The notes beneath the pieces were generated by a model that had not been told where the DNA came from, made no database searches, and was given only the letters and a program-made list of their open reading frames with translations. Shown here piece after piece: positions 24,998 through 37,060 of a stretch of DNA of 64,000 bases. Location of the stretch: contig CM041465.1 in assembly GCA_023213395.1 (NCBI GenBank), positions 59,713,741-59,777,740 of the forward strand, read 5' to 3'. Origin of the DNA: Cycas panzhihuaensis (Eukaryota; Cycadophyta). The position numbers were made by a program, and so were the translations under genes. How positions within the stretch are numbered: the stretch's first letter is position 1; every line of letters starts with the position of its first letter.

Positions 24998-26150
24998 ATG
25001 ATTATTCCTAAATTTAATAGCTCTAACTTTCTAAATTAGAGTAGGAGTATGAGACCTATCTTCATAGCTAATGAAATATAGGATATTATAGGAACCTAAT
25101 ACACTTAGTTAGGTCAAAATATAAAAGATCTAGAGGAACTATCCTACAAAGCAAACATCAAAAAAGATAATAAAGTACTAGCATTGATATTTTATGCATT
25201 GGAAGACCACATATTTCTAAGAGTTAGTGAATCAGTGATCTCCAAAGAGGCTTGGGATACCTTACAATTAATCTATGAAGGGGTTGCCTCCTCAAAACTA
25301 CAAACCCTAAGGAGGAAGTTTGAAAATCTTAGAATGATGCCCAATGAATCTGTAACCAACTTTATGACTAAGATGCAAGATAAAGTTAATCAGATGAGAT
25401 TACTTTGGGATACTTTGACGGAATAAAGGGTAGTTAAATAAATCTTGAGATGTGTTAACACTGTTAAGAGATTTGAAATGGTTGCTACTAGCATTAGTGT
25501 ATCAAAGGACTTAAGTGTATTGAAGACTGAGCAACTAAGTGCCCTCTTGATGGCAATAGAGGAATAACAAAATATGAATGAATCTATTAAACATGCATTT
25601 ACTACTAAAGCAAGAATTTAATCCAATTCTCAAGTGAGTAACTCCAAGACTAGAGATCAATCTCCAAAGGGACAGATCAGGAACCCTAGACAAGATGTGC
25701 ATAAAGAAAAGCAATCTAAATATTAAGCTCCACACCAAAGAAGACAAGAAGATAACCCAAGGAATACTAGCCATAATAGATACCAAAGGTAAGAAAGAAA
25801 TCAAGGGATAAGCCAATGTTGCCTAAATTGTCAAAGAGACATGCCACTTCAAAGGACCAATCCTAATTATCCAAATAATAGACAAAGGGAGACTCAAGCC
25901 CCATTCATGGAAAGGGGGAGACCAACTCATATTAATAGGTCCTATCCTTATAGTAGGAGCCTAAGTTTTGGCAGAAGAGACTCACATTATTATACCTTTT
26001 ATAATTGAGTTAGCCATACAGAAGATAAATGCTTTGTTAAATATAGTCATCTAAATAAAATAAGTGCTAATACTATTATAGAATTAAAGGAAAATAATCA
26101 TCTTTTTCTATCTAGTTTCATTGCCCATAAAGATGAAGATGATAGCTAGT
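24998..26150 (+). pseudogene. Copia D gag
   Basis: The likely start is ATG 24,998 (MIIPKFNSSNFLN, the PxFxGxNY region). A UBN2 gag core follows (ALEDHIFLRVSES, then KEAWDTLQLIYEGV and KLQTLRRKFENLRM, at about 25,195-25,400). A CLNCQR zinc-knuckle trace near 25,820 has its GHATSKDQ half one frame away, so a small deletion broke the knuckle. Stops occur at expected Trp/Gln codons. A basic Ser/Asn/Arg-rich linker precedes protease. Confidence 0.85.
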
Positions 26151-27720
26151 ACATTGACTCAGGTTGTTCCACTCACATAACACACAGAGAGCATTTATTC
26201 TATACGTTGAATAGAACCAAAAGGGGATCAATTATGTTTGGTGATGACACCTCCCATGAGTCTATTGGAAGATGAAACATAGTGTTGCAAACAAAATTAG
26301 GAAATCCTAGATATCTTGATGATATACTTTATGTGCCATCCCTTAGGAAAAATCTCCTATCTGTAGGACAAATGATGGGCCAGGATTACAAGGCAATCTT
26401 TGATAATACAGAATGTACTATCAAAGACAAGAGAAAAAATAAGGCAGTTATAGCCAAAGGGGAAATGACTAAGGACAGACTCTTCAAACTAGTCCTTACT
26501 CCTTCTAATAATTATGCTTTAAAGATATCAATAAAACTTGATAGCAACATGTGGCATAAGAGATTTGGCCACTTAAGTTATAGAAGTCTAGTATTAATAA
26601 AGAAGATAGATATGATGAATGGATTACCACATATTGATGTTGACAAAAGTATTTGTGAAGGATGTCTTTTTGGAAAATAACATAGAGAAAGTTTTCCAAA
26701 CTATAGTTATAGAGCCACAAGATCTCTCTAATTAGTATACATAGATATTTGTGGTCCTATGGATATTCTCTCATTAGCAGGTACCAGATACTTAATTACA
26801 TTCATTCATAATTTTACAAGGAAGATATGGGTTTACTTTCTCAAATTCAAATCAAATACTTTTCAAAACTTTGTCGACTTAAAAACCTATATGGGAAGAT
26901 AAAGTGGTTACAAAATCCTCTCCCTATGATTAGATAATGGGGGAGAGTTTATTTCAAATGAATTCAAAGCTTATTGTACTTGTTATGGAATCAGGAGACA
27001 GTTTACAAACCCCTACACCCCCCCCCCCCCCCCCCCCCCTAACAAAATGGTGTAGTAGAAAGAAAGAATTGCACTATAGTCAAAATGGCTAGATATATGT
27101 TAAAAGACAAGAAATTAGGACATGAATTTTGGGCTAAGATAGTCCACACATCTACATACTTAATTAATAGATATACCACCAAAGCACTAAGGTGGAAAAC
27201 TCCTGAAGAAGCTTGGATTGGAGATAAGCCTAGTATCTATCACTTAAGAGTCTTTAGATGCTCAGTCTATGCATATGTACCTAAACAGAGAAAATCCAAG
27301 CTAGATTATCATAATATTAAATTTATATTCCTTTGATACAATGATACTTCAAAATCCTACAAAGTCTATGATCCTAAATCTTAGAAGGTTATGGTGAGTC
27401 AAAATGTTAAATTTCAAGTAGATGACTATTATCACATTGATGACACTGAAAACAAAAGGAGTAGTATGATGATCAATCTCGATTCCACTAAGTCTAAATA
27501 TATACCACCTAGGCATAAATCAAAACAAATAATTGATGTATCAAGTGGGGAGGAAACCTCTTCTCAACCTCCACTACAACGCCTACCAAAATGGGTTCAA
27601 AGAAATTATGACATGGGTAACATCTTAGATAACAATTACAATCGAAGATCTACTAATACACACAGGGTAAATTTTGCCCTTATGAGTCAACTTATGGAAA
27701 CCCATTAGCCTCAAACCTTT
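26151..27720 (+). pseudogene. Copia D protease and integrase
   Basis: The protease active site reads YIDSGCSTHITH near 26,155-26,190 (family DSGAxxH). GAG_pre is MWHKRFGHLSYRSL near 26,550-26,590, followed by the zinc-type ICEGCLFGK. The integrase core shows DICGPMD, then [11 protein letters not shown] near 26,935-26,965 and ERKNCTIVKMARYML after 27,057. A run of 22 C residues (27,018-27,039) has grown inside the conserved PYTPQQNG codons and shifts the frame. The integrase C-terminal part (LRVFRCSVYAYVPKQ, KLDYHNIKFIFL) runs to about 27,336, and a Pro/Ser-rich linker follows. Not functional. Confidence 0.9.
27018..27039 (+). repeat. C22 homopolymer inside integrase motif
   Basis: The run starts in the Thr codon of PYTP and ends just before AACAAAATGG. 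The expected text is CCT CAA CAA AAT GG, so the expansion replaced or absorbed the first Gln codon and left the downstream frame out of register. Confidence 0.95.
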
Positions 27721-29250
27721 GATGAGACCAATACATATGATTCTTAGAGAAAGGTAATGAAAGAAGAATATCACTCCATTGTTAAGAATGATACTTGAGA
27801 ATTTATTGACTTACCTCCTAATAAAAGGGTAATTGGTACCAAGTGAGTTTATAAAATTAAGTTTCGATCTAATGGATCAATTGACAAATATAAAGCTAGA
27901 TTGGTTATCAAAGGCTATGCACAAAGAGAAGGTGTTGACTATCGTGAGACTTTGTTCCCATTGTACAGATGGAAACTGTATATGTAATGATGAGTTTAGC
28001 AGCACAAATGGGTTGGAATGTTTATTAAATGGACGTCAAAATCACTTTCCTTAATGGTTGCATTGAGAGGGTATTTATGTCTCTCAACCCCTCAGTTTTG
28101 AAGTCAAGGGGGAAGAAGACAAAGTGTATAAACTCAAAAAGGCACTTTATGGTTTCAAGCAAGCACCTAAGGCTTGGTATTCTTGCATTGACAAATATTT
28201 TTGAGATCAAGGTTTTGAAAGGTCTCAATCAGACCCAAACTTATATATCAAAATCAAAGGATATTATATCCTAATTATGGGACTCTACATAGATGATCTT
28301 GTCTACAGTGGTAATAATCCCTATCTTTTTCAAACCTTTAAGAAATCCATGTGTAAAAGATTTTAAATGATAAATTTAATATTAATGTATTACTTCGTAG
28401 GTTTGGAAGTATGGTAGACAAAAATAGCATCTTCATCTCTCAAAGAAAATATACCTTGGACTTACTACAAAAGTTTAGGATGACTGACTGTAAACCTTTA
28501 GCAACTCTAGCTGAAATAAGAATCAAGTTATCCAAACTTGATAATTCTACACATGTTGATCCTACACTTTATAGATAGTTAATTAGCAGTTTGATTTACT
28601 TGACTTCTACTCAATCAAACATCATGCATTCAATCATTATAATTTCTAAATTCATGTAAGACCTCAAGACTACTCATTGGCAAGAAGCTAAAAGGATTCC
28701 ATGGTATCTTAAAGGCACTATAGGATATGGTTTATAATATAAAGCTTCATCAAATTTTAGATTGATAGGATATACAGATTTAGATTAGGTAGGTGATATT
28801 GACAACAAAAAATCTACTTTAGGTTATACTATTAGTATGGGTTCAACAGCCATAGCTTAGAGCACCAAAAAGCAAAATACAGTCTCTTTATCTACAACTG
28901 AAGCAGAACATAAAGCAACAATTTTTTGCGCATGTGAAATAGTTTGGCTAAGATGACTCTTACAAGATTTTCACATAGAGTAGAAAGGACCAACTAAAAT
29001 CTAGTGTGATAATCAAAGCATAATTTAGATGATAAGGAATCATGTATTTCATGGTAAAACAAAGCATATAGAAACTCAATATTACTTCATCAGAGAGTTA
29101 GTTCAAGTAGGTGAAATTGAATTGGCATATTGCAGCACAAAAGACCAAACAACAGATATATTTACAAAAGTATTGGGAAAGTTCAAATTTCATAAATTCA
29201 AGGACAAGCTTGGAGTTTTACCCAATAGCCATTATGGGGGAGAATGTTAG
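27721..29250 (+). pseudogene. Copia D reverse transcriptase and RNase H
   Basis: RT wording appears across frames: KRVIGTK*VYKIKFRSNGSIDKYKARLV (27,822-27,903), GYAQREGVDYRET, then [13 protein letters not shown] (28,029), [14 protein letters not shown] (28,135-28,180) and LYIDDLVYSGN near 28,285. The catalytic pair is preserved as IDD. RNase H has STTEAEH-like text near 28,893-28,915 and ends HGKTKHIETQYYFIREL and STKDQTTDIFTKVLGK at 29,050-29,180. The stop is at 29,248-29,250, just inside the LTR start. Many stops and at least three frameshifts are present. Confidence 0.9.
29231..29244 (+). other. Polypurine tract of copia D
   Basis: ATTATGGGGGAGAA lies immediately before the 3' LTR. This is the usual plus-strand primer position. 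Confidence 0.85.
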
Positions 29251-29600
29251 GATAATACCTAATGTTCAAATAATGTGCAATTATCCTTAGGCCTCCAAAG
29301 GCACCTCAGGCCACCTTTAGCCACCATGTAGCCACCTAAAGCCACTATACAGTCACCTAGAGTCAACATGCAGCTACTAAAGCTGACTAAGGTAAGTTAT
29401 TTTAATAATTCATTTATTATTTTATTATTTTTTTTATTTTTGATTTAATGTTAGGTAGAGGCACTTGCCACCTTCCTAAACCTATGTATTCATGGGGAAT
29501 GCCTCCCTAGTATTTTTTTAATATTGCCTTCAAATCTGATAATGGTTAATGTGTTTCAAGATGGCTTTGTAATCGTACTGCTCTATCCTCGACTCCAATA
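29245..29600 (+). repeat. 3' LTR of copia D
   Basis: TGTTAGGATAATACC to GACTCCAATA, full-length match to the LTR at 20,623-20,979, followed at once by the GGAAA duplication. Confidence 0.93.
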
Positions 29601-29605
29601 GGAAA

Positions 29606-31880
29606 AAAGTCTTCATTTGAAGCATGACAAACCCTAATGGACTTGTCTAAGACCAAAAATGAAACTAAGGTGTCACACCTAAGAAATCAACTATATTCCT
29701 GTAAAAATATTGTTAGTGATTCAAGTTTAATGCATTTACAAAGATTGAAAAAAATTAGGAGCCAACTATAAAGAACTGATGACTATCACTTTAAATATTC
29801 TACATGAAGGGTTCTTTGTGACCAATTTATATTTAACTCAAAGAACTAACCCTCTTTCTTTTGAGGAGCTAGTTGGACTCTTGTTACACAAAGAACAACA
29901 TATTGGTGGCTATGTTAATGGAAGCAATAAGATGGAACTTGCATTAAAGTTTAAGAATAAATTCAATTTTGATTCAGTAAAATGTGGTACTCAATCTTCT
30001 TAGGTTCAAAATCCAAGCTAGTCAAAGTCCAAGCCCAAGAAGGATTTTATCTATATATTGGAAAAATAAGGTTGCTATTAAAAATACTAATAAGGCCACT
30101 ACTTTATCTACTAATAAGCATAAAACTTTTATGTTTTATACTTTTATTGAAAAAGAAGTCACTTGATATGTTGAGTCTAGTACTTCTAATTATATTTCTC
30201 ATCATGAAGAGTGGTTTAATGATTTTGACAAAGTAATTTATTAGCAATTTGTTTTGGGTGATAAAAGTCAACATGTTATTGTTAAACAAGGTTTGATTAT
30301 CATTCACCAGCATGGTTTTATTTTCAAGATCATTAATATCCTTTATGTACCTTTACTAAGATTCAACCTATCTTTTGTAAGTCATATTATATCAAATGAT
30401 ATTAGAGTCATATTAGAGAAATCTTTATGTTTCATTAAAAAATATGATAATGTAATTGCTTAAGGTATCTAAGCAAATGGCATGTATAAATTCTCTAGAA
30501 CATATGAACTTAGACTTTTAGCTGAAATGTTTTCTAATAATTAAAGCATGATTATTTTGGTCATTTGAATTACTATAGTCTCTAATTGTTGAGCAAGTTA
30601 AATATGGTATAGGATTTTCCTTTTATTAAGAAAAGTAAAAAGGTTTATGAAGTCTATGCATTACAAAATAACATAGACGTAAGTTTATCAAATTGATTTG
30701 GTAGGCAAGTAACAAACAAGAATTGGTTCATATAAATCTATACGAACCAATCACACCAACTTCACTTAGAGAAGCAAAGTTTTTCATGACCTTCATTGAT
30801 AATTTATTAAGAAATACTTGGGTCTAGTTGTTGAAATTAAAGTCAAAAGTGCTTTTTAGGTTTGAGGATTTCAAAGTTAAAAGAAAAAACTTCTAAAGTA
30901 AGAAGCTCAAAGTTCTAAGAAATGATGGCAAAGGTGAATATTTATTAAATAACTTTATCAACTTTTGTAAGTCATGGTATTTAACAATATTTTTTAGCAC
31001 CTTATACTCCACAACAAATGGAGTTTCTAAAAGAAAGAATCACACAATTACATAAATGGATCATTGCATGCTTATGGAAAAAATATTCAAATAGCTTTTG
31101 GGGAGAAGCAGTGAAAATAATTGTATATGTTTTGAACAAAAGTCCGATAAAGGTTATTTAGATTAAAACTCTTGAAGAAGCTTGGGTTGGTAAGAAGCCC
31201 ATTGTTTCCAATCCTCAAATATTTGGATGTACAGCTTATGCTCATATTCCTAATCCCAAAAAATATAAATTAGATGATAAAAGCCTAAAATGCATGTTTG
31301 TTAGATATTGTGAAACATCTAAAGTATATAGGCTCTAGAATCTAGTAGAAAAGAATATTGTAATTAATAGAAATGTCCTTTAGATGAATTTGAACTTGTT
31401 GAAAATATGACCTCTCAAGATAACAATGAAGCTACATAAGACATTCATACTTCTCAGATTGTACTAGAGGAACCTCAATCCTATTCTTCTCTTCCTTCTT
31501 TTGAAATAAAATTACCAAAATGGTATATATAAACTATAAAGGATTCTCATGTTGAAGACTTAGATGTTGATAAAGGTATTAAAACAAGAAGCAAAGTAAA
31601 TTTTACTCTAATATCTAATATATTAAGTTAAGGATTTCATTCATTAGCAAAATGCTATAAAGGATGAGTATAACTCCATCCTTAAAAAAGAAACTTGGGA
31701 TCTTATTAAACTTCATAAAAATAAAATGATTGTTAGTTATTAATGGATTTATAGGGTGAAGTATCAATTTGATAGTGAAATTAATATGTATAAATCTTGA
31801 CTTGTAGTGAAAGGATATACATAAACTATAGAAGTTGATTATGAAGAAACATTTGCTCGTGTAGCAAATATTTAATAAAA
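29606..31880 (+). pseudogene. Older copia (E) resumes: gag, protease, integrase, RT start
   Basis: The frame left at 20,617 continues here. Gag carries on as KKSSFEA*QTLMDLSK. Protease is seen as SSTSNYISHHEEWF near 30,175-30,215, followed by INILYVPLLRFNLSF (30,330-30,375). Integrase text includes HDLH*-type FIDNLLRNTW near 30,795-30,825, WGEAVKIIVYVLNKSP near 31,098-31,145 and ETLEEAWVGKKP near 31,170-31,200. The RT starts LPKWYI (31,514), then EYNSILKKETWDLIKLHKNK near 31,665-31,725, and breaks off after YEETFARVANI at about 31,875. RT fingers onward, RNase H and the 3' LTR are missing, so a deletion or another insertion follows. It is among the most decayed elements here, with stops every 10-30 codons. 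Confidence 0.82.
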
Positions 31881-32147
31881 CAGGTTATATCCCCTCAATT
31901 TTTAAAGATCCTAGTAGTACTGCTTTATATAGTATTTTTAATATTATGTGTATGGATATTTGATTGAATGTTGTAAACCACCACCAGTTTCTTAAGTAGA
32001 ACACTATGTCATCTAGTATTAAAGCTGAGGCAAAGCCATGGAGTAGTGAAAATAGAGCCTAGGATCTTAAAAGTTAAATAATAGATCCAACTGTAAGTTA
32101 TGAGAAAAATACACAAGGAAAATATAGTAGAGAAAGATATTGCCTAA

Positions 32148-33614
32148 TTGATTAAAGACATGCAGGATTTACAAATGAGAATAGAAGAGCTTTGCAAAGG
32201 AAGCAAGAACCCCAAGAAAAAGGAGCAAGCAGCTAAGTTGAAAGAGGTAGAAGTAATGAAAATGAGAGCAAAGAAGCACAAGGCTATAATAATGACACAT
32301 ACTAAAATCATTAAGGAAAAGGATAAGACAGTTGAAGAAATGAGGGTGCAAGAGAAAAGGAGCTTTAGGAGTAAAGAGTTGAGGTTAGTTGATATGTTGA
32401 GGTCAACTTTGGAGGAGTGGTTGAAGAAGAAAGGAGTAGGAACAAAGAAGAAGGATGGATACATATATATGGGAAGAGACAAACAAAAGAAGGAAGTCAC
32501 GAGAAGTGACATTACACCAAGGATAGTCATAAGACTTTTGGTGTTGAAGAATTACACTTATTTAAGGAAAGAAGTAGAGGGTGAAGTGGAGCATGTCAAT
32601 TCTGTACTAAAAGTAAGGAAGAACCCTTTAGTGCTTATGAAGGAAGCATGTTTGATATTAGAGATGTTAGAAAACCCTAGTGAGTGGGTGATGGATAGTA
32701 TTACCATGGAAGAGGAATCAAAATGTCAAGAGAACATTATGGAGGTTGTTGAGGAGAAAGATATAGAGAATGAGATAGAGAGCTTACAAGTAGAGGCAAT
32801 CTAGTTACATATTGATGTAACATAAAATTTGAATGAAGGAAGAGAAGTGGTAGAAGAAGAGAGTATACTAAAGATGTGCCTTAGTAATGAAGAGGTCAAA
32901 GTTGAAGAGAATTTAGAGGAGAGAGCCTATGTAGAGAAGACATAACTAGAAGTATATATAAGGATCTATTGTATTAATGTTCATCTGATGAATGATGAGC
33001 TTATATATGTGCAGGAAGATGATGTCGTAGCATGTGAGGTTGTTGATGAGAAAGAAGATGAAAAGAGATGAGAAGAAAATGGTGGAAAAGAAATAAAAAA
33101 TAAATAAGCAGATGAAAGAAGAGGAGATAAAGGTAGAAACCCTATGTGGGTAGATGGCAAAGTTGAGAACAAAGAAAAGGATAAGAATGAAGTAGTGTTA
33201 ATTACATGTATAAGTTCAGAGGATTGTGAGATGAAGAAACATGTTGAGGAAAGGCTTATAGTAATAGAAGGGGAGAAGATCTACTTAGTAGAAGAGGCTG
33301 ATGAATTACTTGATGAAGAGGGAGACCAAAACAACCTTAGAAGCATTATGGGTAATAATATAATGAAGCTTGTAGAGGTAGAGGCCTTATAAGAGAAGAA
33401 GAAAGAAAATTCAAATGGTAGACCTAAATATGTGATGCCTTACATGGCCTTTAGCAAGAAGAGAATAAAGGAGAAGAAGAGTACATCAAAGGAAAAGAAG
33501 ACAAAGGATAAAAAGAAGATAGAAGAGATGAAGCAAAATTCAAGTGGAAGTCCTAAATCATTGAAATGGAAGGGCCTCACTCAACTTCATCCAAATCTCA
33601 AATGGCACCTATAG
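32148..33614 (+). pseudogene. Unrecognised Lys/Glu-rich open frame with in-frame stops
   Basis: One reading frame runs about 489 codons without any frameshift. It is open for its first 218 codons and then broken by stops near 32,802, 32,823, 32,940, 33,069, 33,105 and 33,390. The product is very rich in Lys, Glu and Met. Its first part (KDMQDLQMRIEEL, KLKEVEVMKMRAKKHKAII) looks like a coiled coil. The frame also seems to extend upstream past a TAA at 32,145 (VEKDIA*LIKDM). I do not recognise the family and see no zinc knuckle, protease or RT. It lies between a truncated copia and copia-like gag repeats, so it may be a gag-like or extra ORF of an unidentified retroelement or a decayed host-derived gene. 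Its last 78 bp belong to a segment repeated at 36,419-36,524. Confidence 0.5.
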
Positions 33615-33659
33615 GTTGTGAACAAGCACCCGTTGATCAAGTGCCATTTGGATGTGCTC

Positions 33660-34190
33660 AAAGTAATTTTTTTACTTAGCATCTTTAACTAGAATGAAAT
33701 TTTTTACAAACTCAAATAATTTACCTTCCATAACTTCATCTCTTATATAGATAGTATAGAAGGTACCAAATACAATAGGTAATTTTAATATAATAATCAT
33801 AAACAATAACTTGCCATCAATTGACTTCCACTTAGTCTCTACTAATCTGTTCCACAAATCTATTATTTTATTCATGCAGGTACTTATGTTGCTTTCATCA
33901 TCAATGACAATATTTAGCAACTTCATCATTGATACAATATGATGATTTGATTTTTTTTCTCTTCAAACACCTCACTAAAGTTCGTCCAAATCTTAAATGG
34001 TATCTATAGGTTGTGAATGACTACCATTTGATCTAGAGCCAATGACAAATTCAATAACCTAACAGTAGTGAAGTGCTTTTCTTCAAAATTTTCTTTTTCC
34101 TTGTATTTATTAGTATAATGGTAGGCTCTTCTTTGGTGATTTTACACAACCGATTCACCATTAAAACTAGCTCTATATTCATCGTTCATT
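33660..34190 (-). pseudogene. Copia-like gag (UBN2) remnant, copy 1
   Basis: On the minus strand, reading starts near 34,184 (MNDEYRASFNGESVV) and changes frame. It continues HFTTVRLLNLSLALDQMV (near 34,080-34,025), then FKIWTNFSEVFEEKKSNHH, MMKLLNIVIDDESNISTCMN (33,929-33,870) and KLPIVFGTFYTI (near 33,780). The pattern, with a W..L...FE.K stretch, a helix around M.KLLNI..DDE.NIS..MN..IDLWN and an ILKLP..F..F signature, is that of a copia gag UBN2 domain. It is truncated at the C-terminal side at about 33,670. Confidence 0.65.
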
Positions 34191-34975
34191 CACTAAATTT
34201 ATTGCCATTAAAAATCGCTCAAAGCAATTTTTCCATTGTGAATATGGCATGAAAACTAAGTCTTTGATCAGGCAATGATCCATTAAACAATAGAAACATA
34301 AACTAATAGCACTTTCATATTCCAAAATCTAAATTTGCAACATTTGAATGACAACCCACACACTGCACAACCTCTATTTACTACAAACATGCCTTGGCAA
34401 TAAGATCTTAAAAATTTTGTATGCTCTACATGCCCAACACAATCACTTGCACGTAACAACATGAATATTTTACACCCAACAAAAAATGCCTCAATTTTGC
34501 TTCAACTAGCAACATGTATAAGCAACTATGCACAACAACTTCTAAATGACAAGTCTAATAAAAAATTCTTCATCAAGTACACTCAAAATGATAAATTAAA
34601 CACAAAACAATCACGTTCACTCTTTGTAATATAGTTTCTTTTTTAAATCATGAATTTAAAAGAAGAATATGCTCTCTAATGGATGGGTGATTCCTTATCA
34701 AAAAACATGTAACTTTTTTAACCTTACATGACTTTTATCACATGTTAGAAAAGTAATTAAGTTAAATGAATGATATAATAAGGTTTTCATACCTTACTAT
34801 ATATCACATACCACTTATTTGAACAGTGCAAACTCCTGAAAAGATATGTTATTTTGAGACACCTCTAAAATTGATGCACTATCCACAAACAATGCATGGC
34901 ATAAAGGACACCAATACACAACACAAATTTGTCATACAGCTCCATTCATTGCATTCATCCTCCTACAAGCAACTC
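34040..34975. repeat. About 0.9-kb direct repeat, copy 1
   Basis: This stretch is collinear with 36,885-37,777. Shared tracts include CACCATTAAAACTAG, TATTGCCATTAAAAATC, ACATGCCCAACACAAT, TAAATGACAAGTC and ATATATCACATACCACTTA. Identity is roughly 80% by eye. In both copies it lies upstream, on the minus strand, of the copia-like gag remnant, so it is probably the leader and/or LTR of one family. Confidence 0.8.
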
Positions 34976-36418
34976 ATAGACCTTGAACTTGCATCAAAAT
35001 GTCCACAAATTGTAACATGCAACACTGCACCATAAAACACACATAAAAAATGCCTTATACAAACTCAATCTTATGCATGCATGAAGCTAATGACCTTAGT
35101 GTTGTCTCGGCTTGAAATTTTAATGGCCAACGTAGCCAAATGGTTAATAAACAAAATCCAATACTCTTAGAACAAGTCCAATCCAACTCATTGCTGTCAT
35201 AGTACCATCAAACATTACATAAGAAGAATATGGAATGTCCAATATGCCTAACTAACCCTAGAATGTTGCAACACTATCCTAACATGGTATATATAAAGCC
35301 CAATGCTAAGTTTTGACCACTAACACAGGTAAAATTATTAGAGATTAATGTTCATATAATATTGATTTAAGTTTGGTAAATCATCAAGAGTTACAAAATC
35401 TTTAATAGACATATGACATACTAAGGTTATCACAAGCTCTTATTTAGACTGTTATCCATCTTGTTTTTATTTGTACATCTACAGAGTTGTATTATAGTAT
35501 TGCATTAAGTTATTCCTAATAAATGAGTATCAATTTTTGAAGGTAGATTAATTCTACTAAATAAATCAGTATTCAATATTATGTTTACTTCTAATTTAAT
35601 CCATTAAATTTATATGTGGTATCAAAGCCAAATAAATCACGAATTGTCTATTAAATTTTCAATTAAAAAGATTTAGAGAATTAATTAATTTGTGAGAGAT
35701 CTCAGTCTTAATTTGTCACCAATTTTATTGTGAAGTTATAAAGATTTTAGTAAACTCAGTAATGGTTTAATGAATGAGACACAGAACTACAAATTAATAC
35801 GTGCATACAAAAAACAAAAAAAAAAAGTGAAAGAAAGTATTACTTTAATAAGAGTAATGTGAAAAAAGGAATATTGAATGATCTTGACATTCATTAATAG
35901 CTTAGATTTGGGGCTTTAGTTAATTTAACACTCTTTGTTACATGCATTTTGAGCTTGTTGTACATCAGAGAGGATTGCAAAGCGATTAAGTGTGCCCTTC
36001 AAAAGAGTTGCCATGATAATTCTCTCAGGAGTATTAGTTCTTGCATAGTCATACACCAATATGGGTATTAAACATTATATACTAAAGTGTGCATTGCATA
36101 GATGAAAATTGCCATTTAAAACACCTTAAAGTCAAATGCTAGGTGTCATCACCGAAGACGCCATAAATAACCAATGAAGGCGATGCCCAAACAAGATAAC
36201 ATAGTTGCATAACGTATACCATACTTGAAATGTTTCCAAGTAGAATACAAGTAGAGAATGGTAAGTTTGTGAAAACAGAGGCGGAAGAACCTGAATCAAT
36301 TCACAGTCAATGAACTAAATCGATTAGACACAGAAATCGCATAATGCAGGTAGAATTTGGTAGGTGTAGTGTTGATGGCAGAAATCGCATAACCTTAATC
36401 CAGATTTGGATGGAGGAG
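34976..36418. other. Non-coding stretch between the direct repeats
   Basis: No protein trace. It contains TGGTATCAAAGCC at 35,617-35,629 on the plus strand, a good match to the initiator-tRNA-Met primer site. The AT-rich sequence just before it could therefore be the end of a 5' LTR, but no LTR start, partner or gag was found to confirm this. Confidence 0.4.
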
Positions 36419-36524
36419 AATTCAGATGGGAATCCTAAATTAATGAAGTGGGAGGGCATCACTTAACTTCATCCAAATCTCAAATGGCATTTATGGGTTG
36501 TGAATAAGCACCTATTGATCATGG
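36419..36524 (+). repeat. Second copy of the 3' end of the Lys/Glu-rich frame
   Basis: It matches 33,537-33,640: an AATTCA-GGAA-CCTAAAT... segment followed by CATCCAAATCTCAAATGGCA and GGTTGTGAA-AAGCACC. Shorter related copies of the second half occur at 33,971-34,040 and 36,832-36,880. Confidence 0.75.
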
Positions 36525-36559
36525 ACTAATGACATTTTCAATAACCTAACAACAATGAA

Positions 36560-37060
36560 CTGCTTTCCTTCAATTATTTTTATTTTTCCGTTGCATCTAT
36601 GGGTATGAAAATTTTCAACGACTCAAAAATTTCTCTTTTCACAACTTCGTCCCTCGTATAGATAGTCTAAAAGTTACCAAATACAATTTGCAATTTGGAC
36701 ATAATGATCATACAATAACACGCCATCAAATGACTTCCACTTGATCTTGTTTAATTTGTTTCACAAATCTATTGTTTTAGGCACTTGTATTGCTTCAACA
36801 ACAATATTCAGCAACTTCATAATCAAAGCATTTATGGCATCTATTGGTTGTAAATAAGCACCCTTTGATCTAAATCCAATGACAATTTCAATAACCTAAT
36901 AGCAAGGAATTATTTTTCTTCAATTTTTTTTTTCCTTTACATTTATGGATATAATGGTAGCCTCTTCTGTGGTGATTTTTGACAACGAGTTCACCATTAA
37001 AACTAGTTCTATATTCATCATTCATTCACTCAAATTATTGCCATTAAAAATCACTCAAAG
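36560..37060 (-). pseudogene. Copia-like gag (UBN2) remnant, copy 2
   Basis: The minus strand gives MKLLNIVVEAIQVPKTIDLW (near 36,825-36,765), clearly related to MMKLLNIVIDDE...IIDLW of the copy at 33.7-33.9 kb. It is preceded by MNDEYRTSFNGELVV near 37,020. A small deletion removed the part equivalent to SNISTCMNK. It is heavily broken and not functional. Confidence 0.6.

Larger units (their letters stand above)
20618..29605 (+). mobile_element. LTR retrotransposon, Ty1/copia (element D), complete but decayed
   Basis: The element is bounded by a perfect 5-bp target duplication GGAAA (20,618-20,622 and 29,601-29,605). The LTRs are 357 and 356 bp, with a PBS at 20,981 and a polypurine tract at 29,231. 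Gag, protease, integrase, RT and RNase H follow in copia order. The LTRs differ at many sites (very roughly one in six by eye), so it is old. Nested inside its leader is a LINE 3' fragment (21,107-22,584). It sits in the gag of an older copia. Confidence 0.93.

Noticed and set aside
32144-32530. 128-codon minus-strand frame rich in Ser, Phe and Leu
   Set aside because: It is the complement of the purine-rich Lys/Glu frame; the composition follows from that.
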